NCBI RefSeq assembly: GCF_014280035.1
Contig: NZ_CP047957.1
Location: forward strand, 186,001-250,000
Direction of reading: 5' to 3'
From: Synechococcus sp. A18-25c
GTDB lineage: Bacteria > Cyanobacteriota > Cyanobacteriia > PCC-6307 > Cyanobiaceae
DNA length: 64,000 nucleotides
Below are positions 46,399 to 55,526 of the stretch, piece by piece. The notes beneath the pieces were generated by a model. It made no database searches. It saw only the letters and a list, made by a program, of their open reading frames with translations, and was not told where the DNA came from. Within the stretch, counting starts at the first letter, position 1. Every line of letters begins with the position of its first letter. A program made the translations under genes and the position numbers.

Positions 46399-47859
46399 AT
46401 GGCATCTACGCACCTCCGACGTCTGACGACTTTTGCAGCAGCAGCGGTTGTTCTTTTAATCCTTTGGATGTTGATCCAGGATTTTCATGCGATCAGCGCA
46501 AGCTCATTGGGTGGTGATGCCTCTCAGAATGTTCGATCCAGTGTCAATCTGGCGAAGTATGGGGTTTACAGCAATCAGATGATTTCGCCAGATGTGACTC
46601 CCGGTTTTCGACGGGAGCCTCTGCCGAACTTCTTGTTGGCTTTTTACTTGAGGATGGCTGATCTTTGGTCTCCTGGTTTGCTCGATCAAACAGGACAACC
46701 CTTTACAGAAGCCTTTCTAGTCTTCATCAAACAGATCAATCTGGTTTGGGCTGCCGCTCTCTTTACGGGTCTCTGGTTGACGTCACAACTGGTCTTCGCT
46801 CCCTTGCTCGCTGCCCATGGGCTGGCTGTGTTCCAGATCGTCGTGGTCAACCGTTTCTTCGTGCTCAAGGCGGTCGACAGAATGAATACAGAGTTAATTG
46901 CTGGCACGGTTCTGGTGTGGCTGGGTGTTGTGTTGTTAATGGCATCGCGGTCGAGAACGTGGCAATGGCTTTTGGGTTCTGGTGTGATTTTTGGATTGAT
47001 GGCTTTAACGAAGGCAACTGGGGCTTATGTGGCGTTGATTCTGTTGCCGCTGATGGCATTAGTGATCGGGGGACTCGGTAAGCGTTTCTGGCTTTCCTTT
47101 GTTGCGATTTCGTTTGGGTTTTTGATCACTGTGTCACCTTGGTTAGTGAGGAATCAAGTTGAATTTTCCAAGCTCGTCATTGCTCAGGGAGGGGGTGATG
47201 TGCTGTTGATTCGGTCGGTTTTCAATCAGATGAGCTGGCAGCAGTTTGGTGATGCTTTCTACGCCTATGCTCCTAGAGATCTACGTCATGACCTTCTGGG
47301 CCCATGGTTGGGCCTTTCCGATGATGATTTTTCTTGTGGGGGCAGACTGTCGGTTTTCACGCGAGATCTTGACTGCGACCAAGAAGCTTTGGAGGAAAAG
47401 CGCTATGGCGATGTTCAATCGTTTTATCAGCGGGGAAAGAGGGGCATTCCTCGTGAGCTAGGACTCAAGAGTGATGAGCAGAAAGATTTTGCTCTTCAGC
47501 AATTCCGGCGCGAACCGCTGCAAGCCCTGATGACGGGTCTCCCCATTGGTTGGAGAGGCTTCTGGGGATTTCGTGCGAGGGAGTGGAAATACATTGCCTT
47601 GAATGCTGCGGCTTATTTGGCTTTGCTTGCGGCTCCGTTGTTGTCGTTAATTGAGCGGAAGTCGTCTTGGCTGATGGTATCAATTGCACCAGTTTCATTT
47701 TTTATTTTTTATAGCTTCTTGAGCCATTTTTTGCCTCGCTATTCTACTCCTTTCATTCCAGCTTCTCTCGTTTGCCTGAGTATGCTATTCGTTGATTTTG
47801 CAGCAAAGCTATCTAGGCACATTGCTCCAGGTAGGTTGCCCTCTGTCAGGCTTACATGA
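46399..47859 (+). CDS. Polytopic membrane protein, probable GT-C-type glycosyltransferase
   Basis: 486 residues with about 10 membrane segments. After the first segment (about 10-30) a loop with acidic GGDASQNVRSSVN and YSNQ follows, then a string of hydrophobic helices and a large polar loop at about 290-370, ending near a basic tail. The organisation is like GT-C enzymes using polyprenyl-phosphate sugars, but no catalytic residue can be named. It is more AT-rich than its neighbours and converges on a GT2 gene 25 bases away. Confidence 0.6.
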   Translation: MASTHLRRLTTFAAAAVVLLILWMLIQDFHAISASSLGGDASQNVRSSVNLAKYGVYSNQMISPDVTPGFRREPLPNFLLAFYLRMADLWSPGLLDQTGQPFTEAFLVFIKQINLVWAAALFTGLWLTSQLVFAPLLAAHGLAVFQIVVVNRFFVLKAVDRMNTELIAGTVLVWLGVVLLMASRSRTWQWLLGSGVIFGLMALTKATGAYVALILLPLMALVIGGLGKRFWLSFVAISFGFLITVSPWLVRNQVEFSKLVIAQGGGDVLLIRSVFNQMSWQQFGDAFYAYAPRDLRHDLLGPWLGLSDDDFSCGGRLSVFTRDLDCDQEALEEKRYGDVQSFYQRGKRGIPRELGLKSDEQKDFALQQFRREPLQALMTGLPIGWRGFWGFRAREWKYIALNAAAYLALLAAPLLSLIERKSSWLMVSIAPVSFFIFYSFLSHFLPRYSTPFIPASLVCLSMLFVDFAAKLSRHIAPGRLPSVRLT

Positions 47860-47883
47860 GTCTTGAGTTTGGCCGCTGGATGG

Positions 47884-48765
47884 TTAGCGTGACCGCTTGT
47901 CGATCATGTCAGCCAGCAGCGCAAACATGAACACATTTAGGCTCGCAAAGCCCAGCAAGACTGTTTTGTCGGTGAGGTTATTGAGTGCGATCAAGTCATA
48001 AAGCGCGCTCGCGCAGAATAGGGCTGCGAGACCAACGATTAGCGGAGAAAGAAGTCGAAGTGGGGCGAAATACATGCCCGTGCGCAGAATTAATTGGGTG
48101 AAGCGCAGCGTGTCGCGAATGGGTTTGATGTGACTCTTGCCGATTCGCTTTGCATAGCTAATGGGCGTGAATTCAACGGCATAACGATTACGTAGCAAGC
48201 AGATGGTAATGGTGGTTGTAAAGCTGAAGCCGTCCGGTAGAAGTTTGAGGAAATCCAGTGACCGATCGCGTCTGAAAATTCTCAGTCCTGAGTTCATGTC
48301 AGGGACATCGGTGCCACATAGAAATGACACCCATGGCACCAAGATCATCTTGGGGATGGAGCGGATCTTGGAGTAGTCAACGTTGGGGCCAATTCGAGCT
48401 CCAACCACCATGTCGAGGTCCTTGCTGGTGATCTGCTCGATCAGCTCTGGAATGCGTTCGTTCGGATAGGTTCCGTCAGCATCGGTAATACAGATGTAGT
48501 CACTCTGACTTCGTCGGATCCCTGTTTTAAGAGCGGCTCCGTAGCCCTGATTGCGCTTGTGATGCACCACAAGCAGATTGCCGCTCAGGCTTTCAGCGGC
48601 CAGGGCATTCAGAACATGCTCGGATCCATCGGTGGACCCATCATTGACAGCAATAATTTCAACGTCGTTGAGTTTCGCTTCCTGAATGACCGAGCCAATG
48701 CCTTCGATTGTCTCGCGAATGGCATTTTTTTCGTTGTAGCAGGGAATGATGATCGATGTCTTCAT
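47884..48765 (-). CDS. DPM1/GtrB-type family 2 glycosyltransferase
   Basis: 293 residues from the ATG at 48765 ([15 protein letters not shown]); the open frame reaches 48897 but only the inner start is conserved in form, and another ATG lies four codons before it. It has AVNDGSTDGS, HKRNQGYGAALKTGI, and ITDADGTYPNERI as the metal motif, then RDRSLDFLKLLPDGFSF. Two C-terminal membrane segments (about 230-290) follow. It should load polyprenyl phosphate with a sugar. It is convergent with the GT-C-like gene, so the pair may form a lipid-sugar donor and user (inference). Confidence 0.88.
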   Translation of the reverse strand: MKTSIIIPCYNEKNAIRETIEGIGSVIQEAKLNDVEIIAVNDGSTDGSEHVLNALAAESLSGNLLVVHHKRNQGYGAALKTGIRRSQSDYICITDADGTYPNERIPELIEQITSKDLDMVVGARIGPNVDYSKIRSIPKMILVPWVSFLCGTDVPDMNSGLRIFRRDRSLDFLKLLPDGFSFTTTITICLLRNRYAVEFTPISYAKRIGKSHIKPIRDTLRFTQLILRTGMYFAPLRLLSPLIVGLAALFCASALYDLIALNNLTDKTVLLGFASLNVFMFALLADMIDKRSR

Positions 48766-48976
48766 TGCCTGCACCATCTTGATTGACTCTAATTCACGGT
48801 CATGGCTTGATTGTCTCCATGCATTGGTTGAGTGATCGCTGGCTTTGGCGTCGCTTTTTTGGTGCCATTGGCCTGTTGGGTGTCGTTGCGTGATCATCCG
48901 GGGGGCATGCCGTGGTTCTGGTGCGTTTGCTGCTCTTGCCCTTGAAGGGTCCTTCTGACCGCCGGATCAGGCCGAT

Positions 48977-50224
48977 ATGACAGACCAGATATCTATTAAT
49001 GGCTCTGGCCTCCCCAAGGCTCTGCTCGCTGCACTGATGGATCAGGCGCAACGTTCGGGTGTGAGACGGATGGCTCTGGTAGGCGGTGTTGTTCGCGACG
49101 TCATGCTTCATCACGTGCACCGTGATCCCTGGCGTGACCCGCAGGATCTGGATGTTGTGCTGGAAGGGTCATGCGTGGATTTCGTCCAGCATCTGCGCGA
49201 ACAGTTCGGTGATGAGCGCGTGCCCGAGCTGCATCTGCATCCTCAGTTCGGTACAGCCGAATTGGTGGTTGATGGAGTGCTGCTTGATGTGGCCTGCGCT
49301 CGTATGGAGATCTACCCCGCACCCGGAGAGAACCCGGTGGTGCAGCTGGGAAGCATCGAGCAGGATCTAGCGCGTCGTGACTTCACGGTGAATGCCATGG
49401 CTCTGTTGCTCCAGGCTGATGGATCCCATCTGCTCTGTGACCCCCACAGCGGCCGGGAGCATCTGGCCAGGCGTCAACTGGCTTTTCTTCATGCCAACAG
49501 CGTCGCGGACGACCCGACGCGCATTCTTCGCGGTGCTCGTTATGGCGCCCGCCTGGGGTTTCATCTGACCCCCGATGCCTTGGTGCAGATTCAATCCACA
49601 CTGGCTCAATGGCCCTGGGCCTGGCGTCCTGGGGATTCGTTGGAGGCTGTGCCGCCAGCGTTAGGCACACGGTTACGGATGGAATTGGAGTTGCTGCTCG
49701 ATCGCGAGCCATGGGATCAAGCGCTTCAGCTCTTGCATCAGTGGTCAGCTTTGTCAGTCCTTGATGCTGGGTTGCAGCATGACTCACGTTTGCATCGGCG
49801 GCTGGTTCAGGGCAGGCGTCTCTGCCTCCCCGCGCTGGTGGTTCTGGTAGCGGCGGCCACTGATCCGGAATCGCTGGGTTCGCGTTTGCAAATTCCTCGC
49901 CAGCAGCAGGTCTGGCTCGGTGAGTTGGTCAAGTGCCGTCGATGGCTCGACCTTGAAGTGAACCGGGACGCCTGGAGCAGCTGGGATGCGTTGGAGTGGA
50001 CGCAGCGCTTGGAGCAGCAGCGCTGGTCGCCGGAAGCGGTGGCTCTTGCGGTGCTCGACAACACGTCATTCCGGCGACCGTTGCTGCGTTGGTGGGGGCG
50101 CTGGCGCCATGTGACCTCACCGGTCAGTGCACGGGAGCTCATCGCTCAGGGCATGCGTCCTGGGCCGGAGCTCGGTGAAGCTCTGCGACGACGTCGTGAT
50201 CGGGTGCTGCGTCAGATGGGCTGA
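48977..50224 (+). CDS. cca: CCA tRNA nucleotidyltransferase / poly(A) polymerase-like protein
   Basis: 415 residues. The head domain has LVGGVVRDVMLH and the catalytic DLDVVLEG, with LDVACARMEIY following. The neck has RRDFTVNAMAL and DPTRILRGARYGARLGF. No HD domain is evident in the C-terminal region (about 250-415). It adds or repairs the CCA end of tRNAs; the tRNA-Arg in this window lacks an encoded CCA and would need it. It converges on kdsC with a 9-base gap. Confidence 0.88.
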   Translation: MTDQISINGSGLPKALLAALMDQAQRSGVRRMALVGGVVRDVMLHHVHRDPWRDPQDLDVVLEGSCVDFVQHLREQFGDERVPELHLHPQFGTAELVVDGVLLDVACARMEIYPAPGENPVVQLGSIEQDLARRDFTVNAMALLLQADGSHLLCDPHSGREHLARRQLAFLHANSVADDPTRILRGARYGARLGFHLTPDALVQIQSTLAQWPWAWRPGDSLEAVPPALGTRLRMELELLLDREPWDQALQLLHQWSALSVLDAGLQHDSRLHRRLVQGRRLCLPALVVLVAAATDPESLGSRLQIPRQQQVWLGELVKCRRWLDLEVNRDAWSSWDALEWTQRLEQQRWSPEAVALAVLDNTSFRRPLLRWWGRWRHVTSPVSARELIAQGMRPGPELGEALRRRRDRVLRQMG

Positions 50225-50233
50225 TGTTGCGTT

Positions 50234-50797
50234 TCAGTCGTTGCGGTCGCGCCAGCCCTGTTGCGCCAGCTCGCCCCAGTCACCTCGTGCCTTGAGGATC
50301 CGCTCGGCCAGTTCGCGCACGGCGCCATGGCCTCCCCGGTGATGCAGCACGGCATTGGCCTGACGGCGCAGCGGCCTGGCGCCATCGCGAGGCGAGAGAA
50401 GCAGTCCCACACAGCTGCGCACGGCCAGATCGTTGAGGTCATCGCCGAGGTAAGCGGTGCGTTGTGCTGTGATTCCCACGTGTTCTTGCAAGGCTCTTAG
50501 GGCCGGTGGTTTGTCTTTGATCCCCACTAGGCAGTGCTCGATTCCCAGCTGGCGTGCCCGAACGTCTGTGGCGCCGCCATGGCCACCACTAAGAAAGGCC
50601 AGATGGAGCCCCGACTTCTGCAGCAGTTTCAGCCCCAGCCCATCACGAACATCGAAGCGTTTCTGCAGGCGTCCCTCTTGATCCAGCCAGAGGCCTCCAT
50701 CCGTCAGCACGCCATCCACATCCAGCACAAGGAGCTCCACCTGGGTCAGTGAGGTGGTCAGCCGTTGCCAGCGCCATTCCCGCAGCAGTCGTCGCAT
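50234..50797 (-). CDS. kdsC: 3-deoxy-D-manno-octulosonate 8-phosphate phosphatase (HAD family)
   Basis: 187 residues. The HAD nucleophile motif is LDVDGVLTDG (LVLDVDGVLTDGGLWL), then FDVRDGLGLKLLQ, FLSGG and LGDDLNDLAV in the family order of KdsC. The C-terminal tail is short and basic. It releases phosphate from Kdo 8-phosphate. It is 17 bases downstream of kdsD on the same strand, forming a kdsD-kdsC unit. Confidence 0.9.
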   Translation of the reverse strand: MRRLLREWRWQRLTTSLTQVELLVLDVDGVLTDGGLWLDQEGRLQKRFDVRDGLGLKLLQKSGLHLAFLSGGHGGATDVRARQLGIEHCLVGIKDKPPALRALQEHVGITAQRTAYLGDDLNDLAVRSCVGLLLSPRDGARPLRRQANAVLHHRGGHGAVRELAERILKARGDWGELAQQGWRDRND

Positions 50798-50814
50798 TCG
50801 CTTGAGCCTCCGGT

Positions 50815-51855
50815 TCAGGCCAATCCGGCCTGGACGAGATCATGCAGGCGCAGTAGGCCATGGAGCTGGCCGTTGTGATCCACCACTGGCAAAACGGAGA
50901 TCGGTTTGCGTCGGTTGTGTTCCATGCGCTGAATTGCTTCAACCGCCAACAGGTCTGCGTTGATGGTGATTGGGTCAGGGGTCATCAGGTCTTCCGCAGT
51001 CAGCATTGGCCAGCGCTCAGGGCCGTGAGCACGCAGCGCGCGCCGCAGGTCGCCATCGGTGATCAGACCCAGCAAGCCTCCGGGATGTTTGGGATTTTCC
51101 ACCCAGCTGCTGCCGATCGCGCCCTGCGTGAGCGTGCTGATCACATCTGGAAGGGATGTTTGTGGGTGAATCGGGTGGAGATTGGCTGCTGGGACCATCA
51201 GATCGGCCACGGTCATCGTGAGCTGCTTGCCCAAGGCGCCAGCTGGGTGATTAAGAGCGAAATCGGCAGGAGAGATGCCCCGCCGTTCCATCCAGACGGC
51301 GGCCAGCGCATCGCCAATGGCCATGGCCACGGATGTGCTGGCTGTGGGCGCGAGATTCAGGGGGCACACCTCCCGGTCAACGGAGGCCTCCAACACCACG
51401 TCACTGCCATGGGCGAGTGAGGAGTCGGCTCTTCCCACCAGAGCGATCCGTGCGGTTCCTCGGCGTGTCAAGTGGGGAAGAATGGCCAGCAGTTCGCTGG
51501 TTTCGCCACTGTTGGAGAGCAGCAGGCACACATCTTCGGGGGCCACTACGCCCAGGTCGCCATGCAACGCATCGAGCGGGTTGAGAAACAGGGCCATCAA
51601 ACCGATGGAGGAGAAGGTCGCAGCGATCTTGCGAGCCACGATGCCGCTTTTGCCCACCCCTGTGATCACCAGCTTGGCTTTGCAGTCGGCACAGCGCTCC
51701 AACAGGCTCAGGGCCCCCTCGACCTCCTCGCTGCTGAGCCGTTCCGCCGCCGCGGCAATGGCGGCCGCTTCCTCCTGCAGGCAGCGGGTAAGTGCGGACA
51801 CGCTGGATCGATCACAACTCACCTCATTCTCGTTCACGCCAAACGTTCCGCTCAT
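50815..51855 (-). CDS. kdsD: Arabinose-5-phosphate isomerase (KpsF/GutQ type)
   Basis: 346 residues from the ATG at 51855; the open frame reaches 51921 but is likely trimmed. The SIS domain (about 50-180) has ITGVGKSGIVARKIAATF and LSNSGETSELL; two CBS repeats form the C-terminus (about 220-340: ADLMVPAAN and EDLMTPDPITIN). It turns ribulose 5-phosphate into arabinose 5-phosphate, the first step to Kdo. Divergent from the O-antigen-ligase-like gene with 39 bases between. Confidence 0.93.
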   Translation of the reverse strand: MSGTFGVNENEVSCDRSSVSALTRCLQEEAAAIAAAAERLSSEEVEGALSLLERCADCKAKLVITGVGKSGIVARKIAATFSSIGLMALFLNPLDALHGDLGVVAPEDVCLLLSNSGETSELLAILPHLTRRGTARIALVGRADSSLAHGSDVVLEASVDREVCPLNLAPTASTSVAMAIGDALAAVWMERRGISPADFALNHPAGALGKQLTMTVADLMVPAANLHPIHPQTSLPDVISTLTQGAIGSSWVENPKHPGGLLGLITDGDLRRALRAHGPERWPMLTAEDLMTPDPITINADLLAVEAIQRMEHNRRKPISVLPVVDHNGQLHGLLRLHDLVQAGLA

Positions 51856-51894
51856 TCGCTTCTGGCAGGCTGAGTGGCCTTCCTCTGAGCTCCC

Positions 51895-53109
51895 TTGGCA
51901 GGTTTGATCCACAAGCTGCAATCACCCTGGCTGGATCTGCTGCTTCCCCTTTCGCTGATGGGCTTGCTGTGGGAGCGCAGCGGCAATCCCGCGGGCATGG
52001 TCTGGATCCTTGCTCTCTGGTGTTGTCTCAAGTTGGTGCGCTGGCTGCCTTCGCAGCCGGTGTATGGCGTGCTGATCGGCGTTCTCGCCGTCATCCTCAG
52101 CGCTGTGATTCATCCCGTCAGCGGGTCGGCACCCACAGACCTGTTGCTGGTGCTGCTGGCTTTCGCCGCGGGTCTTCAGCAAACCAAAGATCAGTGGCGG
52201 ATCGCGCTTTGGCTGGTGTTGGCGACGGTGGTGATCTCGCTGCCATTTGTGGAGTTCTCTCGTTTCAACGGCAACTTGGATGCCATCCCCTGGTCGACCC
52301 TTCGCGATGCGTTGCCCCAGGGAGCGGTCCGCATTCAGAAGATCACCATTAATCGTTCTGCCTATCTCTACGGCTTGTTCGCTCTGATTGGTTACGGGCT
52401 TTGGCGTTCTGAGCGGCATTTCTGGCGATCGGTGCTTGCAGCAGTGCTCGGGTCTGTGAGCTTTGTGCTCGCTTTCGGATCGGGCTCCAGAGCGGCGCTC
52501 TTTTTCCCTTTGGCAACAGTCGTTGTGACTGAGTTGTGCTGGCGTCATCGCTACTGGGTGGCCAAGCGAGCCCGGCTTCTGGCAGCTTCGGTGCTGCTGC
52601 TCTCGTTGCTGTTCAACCTGACGTTGTATTGGCCGTCTGGGCCTGTTGCTGCCCAAGACCCGAGTGATGTGGGACGAGCCCAGATTGTCCAGTGTTTTTT
52701 GCACCAGGCGTTTCAATCGCTGCCTGATTTGGCATCGGGTCAGGGATACGACAGGGTGTCGGATTATTGCGCCGCCAGAGTTTTTCTGCCGGGTTACACC
52801 AAGGGAATTCCCCATGCCCACAACGCCTTTGTGCAGGCTTTGGCCGATCAGGGCCTGGTGACGCTGGCGCTGATGGTGATCGCGCTGGCGTTGATTTTTC
52901 AACGCCTGTTGGTGGGTCTTGGTAGTGATGCCGCACCGCTCTGCCGGACAGGTCTGGCTTGTGCTCTCTACATCCTGGCCTCCTCCCTGGTGGAGTCGAC
53001 GCTGCTCCAAACATCTCTGCAGCAGGTGGTCAGTGGCTATTTGCTGGCCATCGCCTGCGTAGCTCCACCGGCGCCGATGCAGGAGAACCCCCGTACCATC
53101 AGCCCATGA
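51895..53109 (+). CDS. O-antigen ligase / polymerase-like membrane protein
   Basis: 404 residues from a TTG at 51895; no in-frame ATG lies close. About 10 to 11 hydrophobic segments with a large polar loop at about 230-310 that contains HAHNAFVQALADQG, the motif of Wzy/WaaL proteins. GSGSRAALFFPLA is also typical. It probably joins or polymerises the surface glycan on the outside of the inner membrane. Its end overlaps the pcrA start by 4 bases. Confidence 0.78.
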   Translation: MAGLIHKLQSPWLDLLLPLSLMGLLWERSGNPAGMVWILALWCCLKLVRWLPSQPVYGVLIGVLAVILSAVIHPVSGSAPTDLLLVLLAFAAGLQQTKDQWRIALWLVLATVVISLPFVEFSRFNGNLDAIPWSTLRDALPQGAVRIQKITINRSAYLYGLFALIGYGLWRSERHFWRSVLAAVLGSVSFVLAFGSGSRAALFFPLATVVVTELCWRHRYWVAKRARLLAASVLLLSLLFNLTLYWPSGPVAAQDPSDVGRAQIVQCFLHQAFQSLPDLASGQGYDRVSDYCAARVFLPGYTKGIPHAHNAFVQALADQGLVTLALMVIALALIFQRLLVGLGSDAAPLCRTGLACALYILASSLVESTLLQTSLQQVVSGYLLAIACVAPPAPMQENPRTISP

Positions 53110-55502
53110 GCTTTCTCGCCGGCCTCAACGACGCCCAGCGCCTGGCGGTCGATCACCATGAAGGCCCGTTGCTGGTGGTGGCAGGGGCCGGCAGCGGAAA
53201 GACCCGGGCTCTCACCCATCGCATCGCGCACCTGATCGGTGAGCACGGTGTGGATCCCGCACAGATTCTCGCGGTGACCTTCACCAACAAGGCCGCGCGC
53301 GAGATGAAGGAGCGGTTGGAATTGCTTCTGGCTCAGCGACTGGCGCAAAGTCAGTACGGCCAGCCCTGGAGCACCCTGCCGCCAGTGGAGCAGCGGCAAC
53401 TGCGATCGCGCATCTATCGAGACGTCACCAAAGAGCTGTGGATCGGCACGTTTCACGCGTTGTTTGCGCGGCTGCTGCGTTACGACATCGACAAATTCAA
53501 GGACGCCGAAGGCCTGAGCTGGACCAAGCAGTTTTCCATCTATGACGAGGCCGATGCTCAGAGCCTCGTCAAGGAGATTGTCACCCAGGAACTTCAGCTC
53601 GACTCCAAGCGCTTCGAGCCCAAGAAGGTGCGCTGGGCCATCAGCAATGCCAAAAACCAGGGTTGGTTGCCGGAGGAGCTGGAAGCGAATGCAGAGGGGC
53701 AACGCGGCAAGCTCACTGCCGACGTCTATCGCCGTTATCGCAGGGCCCTGGCCGCCAACAACGCCCTTGATTTTGATGATCTGCTGCTCCTACCGGTGCA
53801 GCTGCTTCAGCAGAACGAACAAGTGCGTGGCTACTGGCACCGCCGCTTCGCGCACGTGTTGGTGGATGAATACCAAGACACCAACCGCACCCAGTACGAG
53901 TTGATCAAGCTGCTTGTGACGGGTGGCAAGGATCCCCAGCATTACGACAACTGGTCGGGTCGTTCCGTGTTTGTGGTGGGCGATGCTGACCAAAGCATCT
54001 ACAGCTTCAGGGCCGCCGACTTCACGATCCTGATGGGTTTTCAGGACGATTTTGGCGATCAGGCCCCCGATGGGGCCACCCGCACCATGGTGAAGCTGGA
54101 GGAGAACTACCGCTCCACCGCCACGATCCTGGAGGCGGCCAACGCCTTGATTTCCAACAACACTGAACGGATCGATAAGGTGCTGCGCCCCACCCGCGGT
54201 GAGGGTGAATTGATCTCTCTGACGCGCTGCGACGATGAAATCGCGGAAGCCGAAGCCGTTGTGCACAGGCTGCGGATGATGGAAGCCGCCAACCCTGAGC
54301 TGAGCTGGGGTGACATGGCATGCCTTTATCGCACCAATGCCCAGTCGCGTGCGATTGAGGAATCCCTGGTGCGCTGGCGCATTCCCTACGTCGTTGTGGG
54401 TGGTCTGCGCTTTTACGACCGGCGTGAGATCAAGGATGTGCTCGGCTACCTGCGTCTGCTGATCAACCCCGCCGACACCGTCAGCCTATTGCGGGTGATC
54501 AATGTGCCCAAGCGGGGCATTGGCAAGACCACCATTCAGCGGCTCACTGATGCCGCCAACCAGCTGGGGATTCCGCTCTGGGATGTGGTGTGTGACCCAG
54601 AAGCGGTGCGTTCCCTCGGAGGACGTTCAGCCAAAGGTTTGCTGCAGTTCTGTGAACTGATTCACGGTCTGCGGGAGCGGCTGCACGACACGCCGCCGTC
54701 TGAGCTGATCCAACAGGTGATGGAGAAGAGCGGTTATGTCAGTGAGCTGATCACCGAAGGCACGGACGAGGCCGAGGAGCGCCGGCGCAACCTCCAGGAG
54801 CTGGTCAACGCCGGCTTGCAGTATCAGGAGGAGAACGACGAAGGCGACCTGGAAGGGTTTCTGGCATCGGCTGCGCTCGCCAGTGATGCCGACAGCAAGG
54901 ACACCGCTGCGGATCGGGTCACCTTGATGACCCTGCACAGCAGCAAGGGTCTGGAGTTTCCGGTCGTCTGTCTGGTGGGGATGGAACAGGGACTGTTCCC
55001 CAGTTATCGCTCCCTCGATGACCCAGCATCGCTGGAGGAAGAGCGCCGCCTTTGCTACGTCGGCATCACCAGGGCTAAGGAGCGTTTGTTCCTTTCCCAT
55101 GCCAGTGAACGGCGTCTCTGGGGCGGGATGCGTGAACCGGCTGTGCCCAGCGTGTTCCTGTCAGAACTGCCGGAAGCCTTGGTGCAAGGCGACATTCCCC
55201 GTTCCGGGGGAGCCGCGATCCGCCGTGAGCAGCGCCTTGAGCGACTCACGCGCATCGATCGCGACCAACCCAGCGCATCTGCGGGGGCACCGGCCAACGC
55301 CGTGCGGCGCCGTCAGGCCGGGCCGGCTCCTGGCAAGAGCTGGTCGGTGGGTGATCGGGTGATGCACAGCAATTTTGGGGAGGGTCAAATCACCCACACC
55401 TTTGGTAGTGGCGAAAAGGTTTCGATCGCTGTGAAATTCGCCGGCATGGGGCCCAAGATCCTGGATCCGCGTCTGGCTCCGATTGAGCCCGTCGACAGCT
55501 AG
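53106..55502 (+). CDS. pcrA: UvrD/PcrA-type DNA helicase
   Basis: 798 residues from the ATG at 53106 that overlaps the previous stop; the frame is open to 52959 but only inside the previous gene. Motif I is AGAGSGKTRAL, then VTFTNKAAREMKERL, DEYQDTNRTQYELI (motif II), GDADQSIYSFRAADF, and the C-terminal VTLMTLHSSKGLEF and EEERRLCYVGITRA. A C-terminal GDRVMHSNFGEGQI domain follows. The enzyme works in repair and replication-fork maintenance. Confidence 0.96.
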   Translation: MSFLAGLNDAQRLAVDHHEGPLLVVAGAGSGKTRALTHRIAHLIGEHGVDPAQILAVTFTNKAAREMKERLELLLAQRLAQSQYGQPWSTLPPVEQRQLRSRIYRDVTKELWIGTFHALFARLLRYDIDKFKDAEGLSWTKQFSIYDEADAQSLVKEIVTQELQLDSKRFEPKKVRWAISNAKNQGWLPEELEANAEGQRGKLTADVYRRYRRALAANNALDFDDLLLLPVQLLQQNEQVRGYWHRRFAHVLVDEYQDTNRTQYELIKLLVTGGKDPQHYDNWSGRSVFVVGDADQSIYSFRAADFTILMGFQDDFGDQAPDGATRTMVKLEENYRSTATILEAANALISNNTERIDKVLRPTRGEGELISLTRCDDEIAEAEAVVHRLRMMEAANPELSWGDMACLYRTNAQSRAIEESLVRWRIPYVVVGGLRFYDRREIKDVLGYLRLLINPADTVSLLRVINVPKRGIGKTTIQRLTDAANQLGIPLWDVVCDPEAVRSLGGRSAKGLLQFCELIHGLRERLHDTPPSELIQQVMEKSGYVSELITEGTDEAEERRRNLQELVNAGLQYQEENDEGDLEGFLASAALASDADSKDTAADRVTLMTLHSSKGLEFPVVCLVGMEQGLFPSYRSLDDPASLEEERRLCYVGITRAKERLFLSHASERRLWGGMREPAVPSVFLSELPEALVQGDIPRSGGAAIRREQRLERLTRIDRDQPSASAGAPANAVRRRQAGPAPGKSWSVGDRVMHSNFGEGQITHTFGSGEKVSIAVKFAGMGPKILDPRLAPIEPVDS

Positions 55503-55526
55503 GAACCCTGATGAACCAGATCCGGT

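Noticed and set aside
51922-53010. Minus-strand reading frame of 362 codons opposite the O-antigen-ligase-like gene
   Set aside because: Very Gln/His/Arg-rich translation from the reverse of hydrophobic codons; the plus-strand frame makes a sensible membrane protein.
52959-53105. Longer N-terminus for pcrA
   Set aside because: The extension lies in the 3' part of the preceding gene; the ATG at 53106 gives the normal helicase N-terminus.
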